DNA of 64,000 nucleotides from Rhizobium sp. L51/94 (GCF_019355555.1 NZ_CP072145.1:62001-126000); one strand, 5' to 3'. Shown: positions 54,374 to 64,000, counted from the first letter of the stretch. Notes: a model not told the origin generated them from the sequence alone. A program made the numbers and translations.

Positions 54374-55057
54374 TCAAGTCTCAGACAGTTCGGGTCGAAT
54401 GAGTTCCTTGAGCATCCTACGCAGCTGTGGCCAAGGTTCATCCTTTAGTTTCAGATCGGGATCTTGCATAACCAGGAGGCAGTGAAGTTTGGCGGCGACC
54501 TCAACGAGAGAGGAGGGCGGCGTGAGAAGCAGTACGCGCCCTGCAATCCCTTCTGAGAAAGCAGTTTCCTGTTCTTTAGTGAGGGCTGCGCTGTATCCAA
54601 GGCGGCGGTTAGCGCTGTTCCACGCGCGCCGGCGTTGACGTAGTGATGCTTTTGCTCTGGCGGTTTGATCAGGTTCCAAGCGGGGTGCGATTGCATTGAT
54701 CTCCGAATAGGTGCGTACGATGACCGGTTGATCACTTTCCGCTAAGTCTATTTCCACCGATGGGTGCCCGCCCATTTCCTTAAGCAATCTGCTCTCCAGG
54801 TTTTTCCGCAGGCGGCTTGCCCGCACACGCTGCTGAAATAAATCCCACCAACGCAGCCAAATCTCTCGTACGGGTGTTTGGCCGCTTACAGTCCTGGGAG
54901 GAATTGATGCTATCCGGTCCTGCAAAACACGTCCCGCGACGGGAAGAAGGTTTCGACGATTGATCACATGCGGCAACGTTTTGATTTTTTGGTTCGATGA
55001 TCCTTTTTTTCCAGAGGAAATTGTAGGCGCAGTTCTGCTATTCTCAGAATCAGCCAT
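54374..55057 (-). CDS. Unknown protein (227 residues) near the mobilisation genes
   Basis: The N-terminal ~60 residues are basic and Ser-rich (SSGKKGSSNQKIKTLPHVIN). A helical part with WLRWWDLFQQRVRASRLRKN and LTKEQETAFSEGIAG, then LPxSLVEVAAKLHCLLVMQD-like helices, follows. No family was recognised. It resembles plasmid-borne conserved hypothetical proteins. It lies opposite the HTH gene at 55206. Confidence 0.6.
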   Translation of the reverse strand: MADSENSRTAPTISSGKKGSSNQKIKTLPHVINRRNLLPVAGRVLQDRIASIPPRTVSGQTPVREIWLRWWDLFQQRVRASRLRKNLESRLLKEMGGHPSVEIDLAESDQPVIVRTYSEINAIAPRLEPDQTARAKASLRQRRRAWNSANRRLGYSAALTKEQETAFSEGIAGRVLLLTPPSSLVEVAAKLHCLLVMQDPDLKLKDEPWPQLRRMLKELIRPELSET

Positions 55058-55205
55058 GATCCAAGCTCCAGATAGCTAGGGTTGTGGTTAGGCCGAGTAG
55101 GGCGGTCGCAACGCCTTGCTCGGCCGTCTGCAATGATACAAGACCTGAATATTCTAATAGAAAAACTCGGCGGATCAATCAAATTCGCCTACGGTAGGCG
55201 ATTTA

Positions 55206-55448
55206 ATGTTACCAGTTCAGTGTCGAATGGCGCGTACAGCTCTTGGCCTAAAGATCGCAGAACTCGCGGAGCTGTCAAAAATGTCTACCAACACGATTGT
55301 TCGTTTTGAAACGGGCAAAGTCCTTAAGCAATCAACAGTCGATGAACTGCGGGTCGTATTGGAGGATGCCGGAATTATTTTTATTTCTGAAAACGGAGAT
55401 GGTGGCCCTGGTGTCCGCTTGAAGAAACCTGCTTTGCGAAATGAATGA
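55206..55448 (+). CDS. Short XRE-type transcriptional regulator
   Basis: LPVQCRMARTALGLKIAELA followed by MSTNTIVRFETG is the compact HTH form common in rhizobia, ending with a beta-hairpin tail (GIIFISENGDGGPGVRLKK). It has 80 residues from 55206, which keeps the conserved PxQCRxAR start. It may control the divergent gene at 54374-55057. Confidence 0.85.
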   Translation: MLPVQCRMARTALGLKIAELAELSKMSTNTIVRFETGKVLKQSTVDELRVVLEDAGIIFISENGDGGPGVRLKKPALRNE

Positions 55449-55580
55449 CGACTGGCGGGCTTTATGCGACGCAGTCGCTCCCGCGCGGAGGCAAGCGGCC
55501 TCCCTATCGCACCATAGAGAGTCGGAGGACGCCAGCAATAATGCCCCGGCGCCATAGCGCCAGGGCCTGATTTACCTGTC

Positions 55581-55940
55581 TCAGTGAACTGTCGGCATGG
55601 TCAGAGGTAGCCTTTTGATGGTGTTTCGTATGATCTTGCGCAGTTTTCGCCAGTCGGGAAGGTTGCGTTCATTGACCCGCTCCTGCATGCCTGTCAGCAA
55701 CCAGCCAGCGCAGGCGGGGTCGCCTGCAGCCTGATAGGCATCGGAGCGTTCGAAGCAGGCGACAATGCGAGGCCAGGCATCGCCATTGTCTTTCGAGATG
55801 CTTGCCACCAGATCCTGGGCTTGGGCGTAGGCAAGTGCAATCCGCTGGCGCTCTTCCGGCCTGCTATTCACAATCAGGCTAAGGATCCAGATCAGATCTC
55901 TGCTCATGGCCTCGGTTTCGTTTTCATCGTCTTCGCTCAT
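55581..55940 (-). CDS. Unknown protein coupled to traG
   Basis: This 119-residue acidic, helical protein (MSEDDENETEAMSRDLIWIL) overlaps the traG stop by 4 bp (ATGA). Co-transcription with the coupling protein suggests a transfer-related role. No domain was recognised. Confidence 0.6.
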   Translation of the reverse strand: MSEDDENETEAMSRDLIWILSLIVNSRPEERQRIALAYAQAQDLVASISKDNGDAWPRIVACFERSDAYQAAGDPACAGWLLTGMQERVNERNLPDWRKLRKIIRNTIKRLPLTMPTVH

Positions 55941-57601
55941 ACCGGATCGAATGCTCCCTTGAATTCCACGTCAGCATAGTAGGCGAGTTTCCTGGCCACG
56001 ATCGGGCGTTGGCCGGCGAGGAACAACAGTTGGGCATGCGCGGGCAGGTTTCGGACTTCATCGGGGGTGAGGAGGGGCCGAGCGCTATGCTGTTCCCCAT
56101 AGGAGATGCCAGACTTTTCGGAATCGAGTGCGCGACCCATGGTTTGGAACACCACGGTTTCTTGTCCGAGCAGATCGGAGACAAGACGGGCACTGTCGTG
56201 GACGTTGACGCCAAAGACCTGGAGGACACCAGCGTTTGACAGAAACGTGCCGGCGCGTTGACCGTAAGTGGCGCGCAACTGGTGGACGTCCTGGAGGATC
56301 GGCCAAAGCTGAACGCCATAGCCTGCCATGAGACCCATGGCACGCTCGACGGGAGCTAAATGACCGAGCGCTGCAAACTCGTCGAGCAGATAGAGGACGG
56401 GCGACGGTGGTCGCGTCGGATCTCGGGCCATATCGAGCAGGCTCTGGGTTACGAGCAGTCGCAGCCAGCGCGAATAGGTCGACAGCCGATCGGGCGGCAG
56501 GACCAGGAAGACGGTCTCGGTCCGCGCTTTCAGGTCACGGATGGAAAAGTCAGATCGGCCGAGCACCGCCGCCATCCGTGGGCTATCGAGGAAGTGGGTA
56601 TGCCTTTGCGCCGCTGACAGCACACCGGCTGCTTCCCGGTCGGATTTGCCGAGATGCCGGTTGGCGGCGCGGGCGACCAACCCGCCTGCCGCAGCATTCT
56701 CTTGCATGCGCTTGAGAAGGGCGGTGAAATCATCAGGCGGAGAGGTCAGATATTCGCGCAAAGTCGTCAGTGTCCGCCGATATCTGGGTTCTTCCACTAT
56801 AATCTTGAGCAGCATGCCTGAGATCAGCGCCTTGGCTTCTTCGTTCCAGTGCGCCTCGCCGCCCATGCCCGGTTCATCGTAGACGAGAGCGTCTGCAAGC
56901 GTGCTGGCATCTTCTGCCACGTCGAGTCCGTCCGGATCGAGCGCATCGAGCGGATTGAATGCGGCTGAGAGCTGCGCCGTCCCCCCGAAGGGATCAAGGA
57001 CATGGACACATCCAAATTTCTGGCGCGCCCGACCGGCAATTTTTGCATTCTCGCCCTTGGGATCGATGCAGATCACCGAGCGATCGGCGGTCAGCAGATT
57101 GGGAATGATGGTGCCTACACCTTTGCCGGTCCTGGTCGGCGCCATCGTCAGGAGATGGGCAGGCCCGTCGTAGCGAAGTGGTTTTCCGGTCTTTGCATCG
57201 CGCCCTATCAAGAGGCCGGATCCAGTCCGGGTAAGCGACGCAACTTCCTTGTTGGCGGCAAAGCGCGCCGAGCCGTGGGTGCTGCCTTCCATGTCGCCGA
57301 AATGCAAGATGATAGGATTGGTGATCAGGCGAAATACCAGCGACAACAGGACGGCTGCTGCGATCAAATCAAGTGAGATGAAGGCAATGCTTCTGGGTTC
57401 AAATCCGGCTCGTTGGAGAGCATACCGCCCCCCAATTTCGATGACTGCCGACACGATAGCCAACAGGCAAAAGGCTCCGAACATCGGCTTGGCTGCACGG
57501 AAGGGAAGAAACAGTATCGAGACGAAGGCCCAGAGGGGATCACGGGCGGCTGCGCGAATCATGTTCTTAAATGCAGCCCATGCAAGTGTCGCCTGGCTCA
57601 T
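55937..57601 (-). CDS. traG: VirD4/TraG-type conjugative coupling protein
   Basis: It links the relaxosome to a type IV secretion channel and is a membrane ATPase. The 554-residue protein has two N-terminal membrane helices (FGAFCLLAIVSAVIEIG, ISLDLIAAAVLLSLVF), Walker A MAPTRTGKGVGTIIPNLL and Walker B PVLYLLDEFAALGHLAP. It is somewhat shorter than Ti-plasmid TraG. It overlaps its upstream small gene by 4 bp. No relaxase is visible in this window. Confidence 0.92.
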   Translation of the reverse strand: MSQATLAWAAFKNMIRAAARDPLWAFVSILFLPFRAAKPMFGAFCLLAIVSAVIEIGGRYALQRAGFEPRSIAFISLDLIAAAVLLSLVFRLITNPIILHFGDMEGSTHGSARFAANKEVASLTRTGSGLLIGRDAKTGKPLRYDGPAHLLTMAPTRTGKGVGTIIPNLLTADRSVICIDPKGENAKIAGRARQKFGCVHVLDPFGGTAQLSAAFNPLDALDPDGLDVAEDASTLADALVYDEPGMGGEAHWNEEAKALISGMLLKIIVEEPRYRRTLTTLREYLTSPPDDFTALLKRMQENAAAGGLVARAANRHLGKSDREAAGVLSAAQRHTHFLDSPRMAAVLGRSDFSIRDLKARTETVFLVLPPDRLSTYSRWLRLLVTQSLLDMARDPTRPPSPVLYLLDEFAALGHLAPVERAMGLMAGYGVQLWPILQDVHQLRATYGQRAGTFLSNAGVLQVFGVNVHDSARLVSDLLGQETVVFQTMGRALDSEKSGISYGEQHSARPLLTPDEVRNLPAHAQLLFLAGQRPIVARKLAYYADVEFKGAFDPV

Positions 57602-57903
57602 GACGCTGCCTCTCCGGTATTTCCTGCGCGCGTATCAGGACCTTCGGGATTGATGAGATCTCCGAACAATTCCTTGTCGGCGTCTCGCGTCAAAAAGCCG
57701 GGAAGTTCTCGGCGCAGCCAGTCACCGAGGCGTTTTGGAAACTCCCCATCGCCGCTGATCTCGAGTCGATGAAGTACGAGCGCCCCGAGTAGAATTTTGC
57801 GCCTGGTATCTTCTGAGCGCTCCTGTTTTCCCAAGCGGGCCTTTAAGGTTTTGCGCTGCGCCTCTATCTGGGCGAGGCGCTCCTCGATGGATTTGCGAGG
57901 CAT
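57598..57903 (-). CDS. TraD/MobC-like mobilisation accessory protein
   Basis: A 101-residue protein with an N-terminal coiled coil (IEERLAQIEAQRKTLKARLG) and a segment RRKILLGALVLHRLEISGDG typical of small TraC/TraD/mobilisation proteins next to traG in rhizobial plasmids. It overlaps traG by 4 bp. It probably assists the relaxase at oriT. Confidence 0.75.
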   Translation of the reverse strand: MPRKSIEERLAQIEAQRKTLKARLGKQERSEDTRRKILLGALVLHRLEISGDGEFPKRLGDWLRRELPGFLTRDADKELFGDLINPEGPDTRAGNTGEAAS

Positions 57904-57957
57904 GGTCTTTGTACCTTTCTCCCATTCGGGGTTAGCGGATGTTTTGGGGGACAGAGT

Positions 57958-58258
57958 TCACAGGCCAAGCTTCGGGTTTCCAGAGTTGATTGCGGGAGAG
58001 GCAGGCACGTCAATCGTGCGGCGTGCCCAAGAAACTCCCATCATTGCGATGACGACTAGCAGCTTGGCCGCAAGGATCAGCAGCCAGCCGCCGATGGCCT
58101 GATAAATAATAACGCCTCAAAATACCCCCAAGCAGGAAGGCTGTCATGGTGCAGATCTGCAGAAGCAGTTTTAAGCGATTGTGCGAGGCATCGGTTTCGC
58201 GATCCCGGGCGCGTAAAAGGCGTCGGAACAAGAACAGTGCGAAATCGTACGCCGCCTT
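57958..58258 (-). pseudogene. Frameshifted membrane protein cut by IS1595
   Basis: One frame gives KAAYDFALFLFRRLLRARDR followed by QICTMTAFLLGG. After a shift near 58110 another continues GVIIYQAIGGWLLILAAKLL, VVIAMMGVSWARRTIDVP and PKLGL to a stop at 57958. The C-terminal part is a clear transmembrane segment. Its 5' end is lost at the IS1595 border. It was probably a gene of the mobilisation operon. Confidence 0.5.
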
Positions 58259-59408
58259 TATCAACCAAAGACAGCAAGGCCCCTGCAATCGAGAGATATC
58301 GGTGCGCTTCTTCGGCCTTTAGTTAGGGAGAAGACCATGCCCAAGACAATTCTGGCAGCCCTTTCCACGATCCTAATCAATTGACGACATGTCGGTGGCT
58401 TTCAGGGATGAGACTCATTGCCGTGTCTTGCTGGAAAACATGGTGTGGCCAAATGGGCGGGTGTGTCCTGCGTGCGGCTATAAGCGGTCGATCGCCATCG
58501 CCGGCCGCGACATGGGCAAGCACCGGGCGCGGCCGGGTCTTTATCAGTGCTCCAGCGGCGATTGCCGGTTCCAGTTCACTGTAACAACACACACGCCCCT
58601 GCATGCCACGAAGCTTCCTTTACGCACATGGCTTAAGGCGATGTGGCTGCTGCTACAGTCTGATAAGGGCTTATCCTCGGTACGTCTTGCCGAGGCTCTC
58701 GGGGTGAGCCAGCCAACGGCATGGCGGATCGGCCATGCATTGCGCCTGATGGTAGCGCGTGAAAACATGCTCGACGGCACGATTGAGGTTGATCATTTCT
58801 ATCTCGGTGGCAAGCTTGAGCGGCAGCCCGATGCTCCACCATCCGGAAGAGGCCGAAAGGGGCAGGCAAAGACACAGAAGGCACCAGTTATGGCGATTGT
58901 GCAGCGTCCTGCGGAAATCACTCCCGGCTCTCCCGCGGGCGATGCCCGTGCCACTGTGGTCCGCGACCTCTCCTTGAGCGCCGCCGTGGGCGCTGTTACT
59001 CCGCAGGTAGAGCTTCGGGCAATTTGATGAGTGACGAGGCAAAGGCCAAACACGAAACAGTCAATCATTCCAACCGCGAATATGTTCGTGATGCCGTCCA
59101 CATCAATTCAGTCGAAGGGTTCAATGACCGTGTTCGCCGAACCATAACAGGCGTTTTCCATCACATTAGCCCGCAGCTCGCCGACCTGTATTTCCATGAA
59201 ATCGGCTTCCGCTGGTCCCAACGCATCGTCACAGGCCAGGCGGTGCGAAAAAGCCGAAGTGGCAAGGAGAGTATGAAGACCCTCTGGTCACGCGTGCCAC
59301 CTGCACTGCAACTGCAGCAAGTCTTCCGTGCTGCTATCGGCGCCAAATGCGCCGAAGCCATGCGGGAGGTATTACAATCAAATCCGCCGTAGCTGTCTTT
59401 GGTTGATA
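58259..59408 (+). mobile_element. IS1595-family element (degenerate)
   Basis: The inverted ends TATCAACCAAAGACAGC (58259) and its complement (to 59408) bound 1150 bp. No target duplication was recognised. The transposase is frameshifted. Confidence 0.8.
58389..59392 (+). pseudogene. Frameshifted IS1595 transposase
   Basis: The first frame has the zinc ribbon (CPACGYKR, CSSGDCRFQF), an HTH (LAEALGVSQPTAWRIGHALR) and DGTIEVDHFYLGGK (DDE_Tnp_IS1595). It ends at 59027. The rest (MSDEAKAKHETVNHSNREYV, HINSVEGFNDRVRRTITGVF) is in another frame. One base appears missing near 59019-59023, just before LMSDEA. Confidence 0.85.
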
Positions 59409-59508
59409 GAGCCGGCGTATGATTTGGAGCAGCTCTTGTTCTGGCCCCTTTAGGTTTAAATCGATATTTGTATATTATCATAAGTTGTGTTAAGCTCCTC
59501 GCTGGAGC

Positions 59509-59751
59509 ATGGGCATGACTATCGCAAAACCCACAAGGCCGCCAACCGACCCACAGCGTTTCCTGGATTGCCAGGAGGCGCTGTCGCCATTCGTTCTGAA
59601 ATTGATTGCCGACGCCGTTGATGCGGAGTGGAGCCCAATAGAAGCGACGGAGGCAATCATAGTTTTGGCCGAACAGGACGCGCTGCATAAGGGCGCCACG
59701 GTATGGATCAATGAAATGTTGCTCCGATTTGTCACTGACCCGAAGTCTTAG
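59509..59751 (+). CDS. Unknown small protein (80 residues)
   Basis: MGMTIAKPTRPPTDPQRFLD and AVDAEWSPIEATEAIIVLAE read like a small helical protein of the kind common in rhizobial replicons. An alternative ATG lies 6 bp later (MTIAKP). The function is unknown. Confidence 0.55.
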   Translation: MGMTIAKPTRPPTDPQRFLDCQEALSPFVLKLIADAVDAEWSPIEATEAIIVLAEQDALHKGATVWINEMLLRFVTDPKS

Positions 59752-60279
59752 CCGGGGCGAACGGATCTGATGATTACGAATAGAATCATGGCGTCCTCCT
59801 GCCCTGTGTACCAACACTTTGCAGTCGATCCATACCGTGGCACGTCAGGCTCGACGGTACCCGTGAAGTCGGAAATCGTCAAATATCTGACGGCAGAGCA
59901 TTAGCATTTGCTGACATGACAGTTAATAAGGCTAGGCGCGCTGGCAGAAATTCGCAACGAAGGAGGACTTCCGAAGTTGGCGCCCTCACTCTGACAGAGA
60001 GCGGGCCGCTTTCCACCCCCATGGTATCTGCCCAGACCCCAGGACCGCCTGTCTGCTCGCGATAGCGAACAGTGCGCGGGAGAGCCGTCCTGCTACGAAG
60101 GGAAGGCGCTTCGACATTGCGCCGACGTGGCCGGCCCTCTGGTCACTTTCAAGCCCGGGCGCTATCGCCCGGAACGCTTTCCATTTTCCGCGGCCATAAC
60201 GTCTCGTATATAGATCGTCATACACAGGTCAACCGATCGATCTTCCGGGTTCAGACGACCTCTGGCAGCCCCTCGATAA
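59752..60279. other. Gene-free stretch between the small gene and the Crp/Fnr gene
   Basis: There is no frame with recognisable protein content. A GC hairpin (CCCGGGCG ctat CGCCCGG, about 60152-60169) is present and could terminate transcription. Some decayed coding sequence may remain but cannot be identified. Confidence 0.4.
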
Positions 60280-61002
60280 TTAGGCCATGGGAGACTTGTG
60301 AATGAGTCGAGTGTATTCGATCTCAGCGGGGCCGTACGTTCCTTTTGTCAAATCAATAAGCCGTTGACGATCCAATAAGAAGATCTCGCGGCGTTGTATC
60401 TTGATAAGAAGGCGCATTTCCAAAAGTTTTAGTGCCACGGTAACACCCGCCCGGCGAACCCCCAGCGTCATCGCAATAAACTCATGCGTGATACGGAAGT
60501 GATGTCCGTCAACCCGATCATCGACCATCAAAATCCAGCGCGCCAGGCGTTGTTCCAGCTTGATCTCAGCATTTGCCAATGCGGTGTAGGTCGTCTGGAT
60601 ACCAAGAGCATGGGCGTAGTGAGCCATAAGATTTTTCAAAGACGTGCTCTGCCGCATGGCGTTTTCCAGATCTTCTGCAAAAATGCGGATCGCATATCCT
60701 TCGAGTTCGACTATGCAGTCGAACGTGCTTTCGCTGTCACCCTGTACCAGGGATGTTCCGGACATGCCGTCGCGCCCGAACATGCCAACCTCGACTGCGG
60801 AACCCGATTCTTTGCCTGCCACGACCGAACCCAACCCAGATTCCAAAAAATAGATAAATTCGATTTTCTGATGAGCGATTTCCAGCGCTTGCCTGAGATG
60901 AAGTTTTACGCGTTCAGCGGATGCGATGACGAGTGCGAGATCGGGCTCCGACAAGCAGCAAAGCAATCGGTTTTGAAATGGAACTGCGTGCGCCAAGTTC
61001 AT
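60280..61002 (-). CDS. Crp/Fnr-family transcriptional regulator
   Basis: The start at 61002 (MNLAHAVPFQ) has AGGAGA 6 nt upstream, so it is preferred over 61032. The 240-residue protein has an N-terminal cyclic-nucleotide-binding fold (IEFIYFLESGLGSVV, EVGMFGRDGMSG) and a C-terminal winged helix (ITHEFIAMTLGVRRAGVTVA). No Cys cluster of the Fnr type is seen. Such proteins are common stress regulators in rhizobia. The ligand is unknown. Confidence 0.92.
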   Translation of the reverse strand: MNLAHAVPFQNRLLCCLSEPDLALVIASAERVKLHLRQALEIAHQKIEFIYFLESGLGSVVAGKESGSAVEVGMFGRDGMSGTSLVQGDSESTFDCIVELEGYAIRIFAEDLENAMRQSTSLKNLMAHYAHALGIQTTYTALANAEIKLEQRLARWILMVDDRVDGHHFRITHEFIAMTLGVRRAGVTVALKLLEMRLLIKIQRREIFLLDRQRLIDLTKGTYGPAEIEYTRLIHKSPMA

Positions 61003-61298
61003 GAATCTCTCCTTTTGGGGGCGAAAGCACAATGAACTTATAAGCGACGGAGCCCTTGCGTTGCCGTCGACAAGTATACTATGACCCTCAATATTGATTT
61101 AAATCAAATGCGATTGTGCGAATTCGTACAACTAAACAGTTTAAATCATATACGTTAGTTGAGAATACGTTATTTCAGTCGCAAATTTGCGACAAAATCT
61201 AAATACAGTTTTATTCAATACTGAGATAATTAACCTTCGCGGTTCACGTTCAAACTCCTCAGGCCGCATCATGCGCCGAGAAACAGGAGTGACGGACT

Positions 61299-63719
61299 GT
61301 GCGCATACGATCAATCCAGCTTAAAATTGCCCTGCTCGCGGGCGTCTGCGTCGTTGCGGCAAGCGGCGCACTGGTGGGGTATAGCATTATATCCGCCGCC
61401 AACAGTAAGGCATTCGTGGGTGAACACGTCGATACTCTGACGGAAGACAGCACCAAGAACCATCTCAAAACATTGGCTCTTGCGCAGGCCGCGTTGATCA
61501 AGTCGCCGCTCGACATGGCATTCGACTCGGCGCGTAACATGGCCCGGATGTTCGAGATATCGGCGAGCAACGACAATGGAGCAGCGACGCCGGTTGGCAA
61601 ACGCCGCACAGAGTTCAATGCGATCCTTCTCAACGTGCTGAAGGACAATCCACGTTTTAACGGAACGTACAGCGCCTGGGAGCCCAATGCGCTTGATGGG
61701 CAGGATCAACTCTTTCGCGACAAGCAGGATGCCGGATCGGATGCGACCGGGCGATTCCTGCCTTACTGGACACGAAGCGCCGATGGCAAATTGGCTGTCC
61801 AACCCCTTGTCGAATATGACAGCACAGCGCTTCACCCCAACGGCGTCATGAAAGGTGGATGGTATCTCGGTCCGAAAGGCGGCGGGGGCGAAAGCATCCT
61901 GGACCCCTTGCCCTATGTCGTTCAGGGCAAGAACGTCTATCTGGCGACGATGTCGGTTCCGATGACGATCGACGGCAAGTTCGTCGGCGTCGCCGGAGCT
62001 GATTTCGATCTCACCTTCGTCCAGAAGCTTGCGCAAGATGTAAAGGCATCGATCTACGGCGGCAAAGCCGCGGTCGACATTGTCAGCTACAAGGGCCTTG
62101 TCGTCGCATCCAGTGACCATCCGGATGCGATCGGCCGCCCGTTTGACCAGATAAGCTCAGCGGCGACGTCGCAACTCCCATCGATACAAGCCGGCCGCGA
62201 TACCGTCGAGGGAAATGCCGAAACCTTTACGGCTCTGTCACCCATCGTCATCGGCCGGACGAAAACTCCATGGTCCGTTATTATTCAAGTCCCGCGATCG
62301 GTAGCAATGGCGCAGGCCAAGGCCCTCACATCATCGCTGGCAGACCGTAACCATGCCGACACGCTGTTCCAGATTATCGTCGGCTTCATCATTGCAGCCG
62401 GCGGCATCGCGGCGATGTGGTTCGTGGCCCGCAGCATCGCGTCTCCCATCAAGCAAATGACGACCGCCATGGGCCGATTGGCGCAGAGCGATGTCTCCAT
62501 CGAAGTACCCGGCCTCGACCGAGTCGACGAAATCGGTGCAATGGCTGCTGCGGTCTCTGTCTTCCGAGAAAACGCGATACAAAAAACAGCGATGGAAGAA
62601 GAAGCACTGGCCAATCGCTCGATGAGCGAACGGGAGCGCCTGGAACGTGAAGCGGAAAAGGCACGTGAAGCGGCACAATCCCAGTTCGTCGTCGATTCCT
62701 TGGCAGCCGGGCTCCAGCGGCTGGCTGACGGCGACGTCGCCTATCGGATTTCGACACCCTTCGCCGCCCATCTCGACACGTTGCGTCTCGACTTCAATAA
62801 CTCGCTGACCAAACTGCATGAGGCGCTACAGGCAGTCATGGAGAATGCTCGCGGCATCGACGGTGGTGCGAATGAGATCCGATCCGCCGCAGATGACCTG
62901 GCAAAGCGGACCGAGCAACAGGCGGCCTCCGTCGAGGAAACAGCGGCTGCCCTGGAACAGATCACGACGACGATGCGTGATTCCACGAAGAGGGCGGAAG
63001 AGGCAGGCGTTCTTGTCTCGCGCACCAGAATTGGTGCGGAGAAGGCCGGGGAAGTCGTGCGCAACGCGGTGCATGCCATGCATCAGATCGAGAAATCCTC
63101 CGGCGAGATCAGCAATATCATTAGCGTCATCGATGAAATCGCCTTCCAGACCAATCTGCTCGCGCTGAATGCGGGCGTGGAAGCCGCGCGCGCTGGAGAT
63201 GCCGGCAAGGGCTTTGCGGTCGTCGCCCAGGAAGTGCGGGAGCTTGCACAGCGCTCTGCCGCTGCCGCCAAGGAGATCAAAGCGCTCATCATCACATCCG
63301 GAGAGCAGGTCCGTACCGGTGTCGCCCTGGTTGGGGAAACGGGGAAATCCTTGGAAATCATGGTCGGCGAGGTTCAGAAGATCAACATTCACGTCAGTGC
63401 CATCGTGGAATCGGCGCGCGAGCAGTCGGTCGGTATTCAGGAGATCAACACGGCCGTCAACACGATTGACCAGGGCACGCAGCAGAACGCCGCCATGGTC
63501 GAGGAGTCCACGGCTGCCAGTCACAGTCTGGCCGGCGAAGCCGACGCCCTGAACAAGCTGATCGCGCAGTTCAATCTTGGCGGTCAGCCGGCGAATCATC
63601 AACCGGTACGTCTCGCGTCGAACAACGCACGCCCGGTAGCATCACCCGCAAAAGCGCTGGGACGCAAGATCGCCGGTGCATTCGGCGGATCTTCGGAGCC
63701 GTCCTGGAAGGAGTTCTGA
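61299..63719 (+). CDS. mcp: Methyl-accepting chemotaxis protein with a Cache sensor
   Basis: The GTG at 61299 has CAGGAG upstream. The 806-residue receptor has TM1 at about residues 8-30 (KIALLAGVCVVAASGALVGY), a large periplasmic Cache domain (YSAWEPNALDG, TRSADGKLAVQPLVEY, TMSVPMTIDGKFVGVAGADF), TM2 near 355-378 (LFQIIVGFIIAAGGIAAMWF), HAMP, and the signalling hairpin tip EIAFQTNLLALNAGVEAARA. The likely ligand class is small organic acids or amino acids, inferred from Cache domains in general. Confidence 0.95.
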   Translation: MRIRSIQLKIALLAGVCVVAASGALVGYSIISAANSKAFVGEHVDTLTEDSTKNHLKTLALAQAALIKSPLDMAFDSARNMARMFEISASNDNGAATPVGKRRTEFNAILLNVLKDNPRFNGTYSAWEPNALDGQDQLFRDKQDAGSDATGRFLPYWTRSADGKLAVQPLVEYDSTALHPNGVMKGGWYLGPKGGGGESILDPLPYVVQGKNVYLATMSVPMTIDGKFVGVAGADFDLTFVQKLAQDVKASIYGGKAAVDIVSYKGLVVASSDHPDAIGRPFDQISSAATSQLPSIQAGRDTVEGNAETFTALSPIVIGRTKTPWSVIIQVPRSVAMAQAKALTSSLADRNHADTLFQIIVGFIIAAGGIAAMWFVARSIASPIKQMTTAMGRLAQSDVSIEVPGLDRVDEIGAMAAAVSVFRENAIQKTAMEEEALANRSMSERERLEREAEKAREAAQSQFVVDSLAAGLQRLADGDVAYRISTPFAAHLDTLRLDFNNSLTKLHEALQAVMENARGIDGGANEIRSAADDLAKRTEQQAASVEETAAALEQITTTMRDSTKRAEEAGVLVSRTRIGAEKAGEVVRNAVHAMHQIEKSSGEISNIISVIDEIAFQTNLLALNAGVEAARAGDAGKGFAVVAQEVRELAQRSAAAAKEIKALIITSGEQVRTGVALVGETGKSLEIMVGEVQKINIHVSAIVESAREQSVGIQEINTAVNTIDQGTQQNAAMVEESTAASHSLAGEADALNKLIAQFNLGGQPANHQPVRLASNNARPVASPAKALGRKIAGAFGGSSEPSWKEF

Positions 63720-63847
63720 GCCATTGGCGCCGGGCATTTCGTCGGCTCGGCGGTACCCGCTCCATCAGGCAGCGGCCCCGCATTTCAAGACTGCGTGGCC
63801 GTTGTGCTCAACACGAAAAGGTTGTTCTCATCCCAAGGGGAAGAAAA

Positions 63848-64000
63848 TGCTGAAACGTATCTGCAAGGATCAGTTGCGAATCGGAATGTTTATCGAGGCG
63901 TTGGAGGGTTCCTGGCTCGACACGCCGTTTGCCGGTCGTCGCTACACACTCGAGTGCGAGGAGGACGCGGCATGTCTCAGGAACAGTAACGTCTGCGGTG
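63848..64000 (+). CDS. N-terminus of an HD-GYP-type protein (DUF3391), partial
   Basis: The frame MLKRICKDQLRIGMFIEALE, GSWLDTPFAG matches the DUF3391 domain that precedes HD-GYP cyclic-di-GMP phosphodiesterase domains. AGGGGAAGA precedes the ATG. It runs off the window, so the catalytic part is not visible. Confidence 0.82.

Noticed and set aside
61311..62120. Minus-strand frame within the chemoreceptor gene
   Set aside because: Antisense of a clear MCP coding sequence.
1..64000. CRISPR arrays, tRNA or rRNA genes
   Set aside because: No regularly spaced direct repeats and no tRNA/rRNA-like sequence were seen on reading; a covariance search was not possible.

Overview
The window looks like a stretch of a repABC-type plasmid from a member of the Rhizobiaceae (Rhizobium, Agrobacterium or Sinorhizobium relatives). 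The evidence is a complete repA-repB-repC cassette with an antisense ctRNA locus and two parS-like palindromes, a VirD4/TraG-type coupling protein, and a dense set of insertion sequences typical of rhizobial plasmids. No tRNA, rRNA or CRISPR array was seen. The replicon module lies at 46.4-50.3 kb and mobilisation genes at 54.4-58.3 kb. Most of the rest is accessory DNA built by repeated insertion.

Region 1 (1-17.2 kb) is a defence/peptide island. It starts with a RiPP cluster on the minus strand: a 60-residue precursor with a His-rich tail, then a radical SAM/SPASM maturase fused to a HExxH (alpha-ketoglutarate peptide hydroxylase type) domain. An IS21-family element splits this fusion. Removing the IS and one target duplication restores an open 716-codon frame. 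Next comes a type II CBASS system (DncV-like cyclase, Cap2 E1/E2, Cap3 JAB protease, divergent CapV phospholipase), then a 1261-residue SIR2 protein, a DUF4238 protein and an AbiEi/AbiEii toxin-antitoxin pair with a palindromic operator.

Region 2 (17.5-34.6 kb) is a recombination-scarred zone. It holds a frameshifted tyrosine recombinase, two near-identical IS5-type copies (one frameshifted), a winged-helix/nucleotidyltransferase protein of unknown role, IS66, VapBC, a truncated integrase, IS110 with a large inverted repeat nearby, and ornithine carbamoyltransferase and resolvase fragments with a res-like site. It also holds HigBA, a truncated type III methyltransferase, an IS256 fragment, an IS630 element, a group II intron domain V remnant and an intact serine resolvase.

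Region 3 (34.8-42.3 kb) is a second peptide-modification cluster on the minus strand: YcaO, SagB-type dehydrogenase, PCMT-like methyltransferase, a small exported protein, an 84-residue protein and an asparagine-synthetase-like protein that lacks a recognisable PP-loop. Here too the key enzyme (YcaO) is split, by an IS3 element whose removal restores a 430-codon frame. Both peptide-modification clusters have therefore been broken by transposition into their central enzyme.

Region 4 (42.4-64 kb) contains Tn3 and cation-efflux remnants (the latter split by an IS630 element), repABC, IS701, a nucleotidyltransferase-HEPN protein, a RelE/HTH toxin-antitoxin pair and mobilisation genes. A degenerate IS1595, a Crp/Fnr regulator, a chemoreceptor and the start of an HD-GYP protein follow. 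The last three look like ordinary signalling genes.
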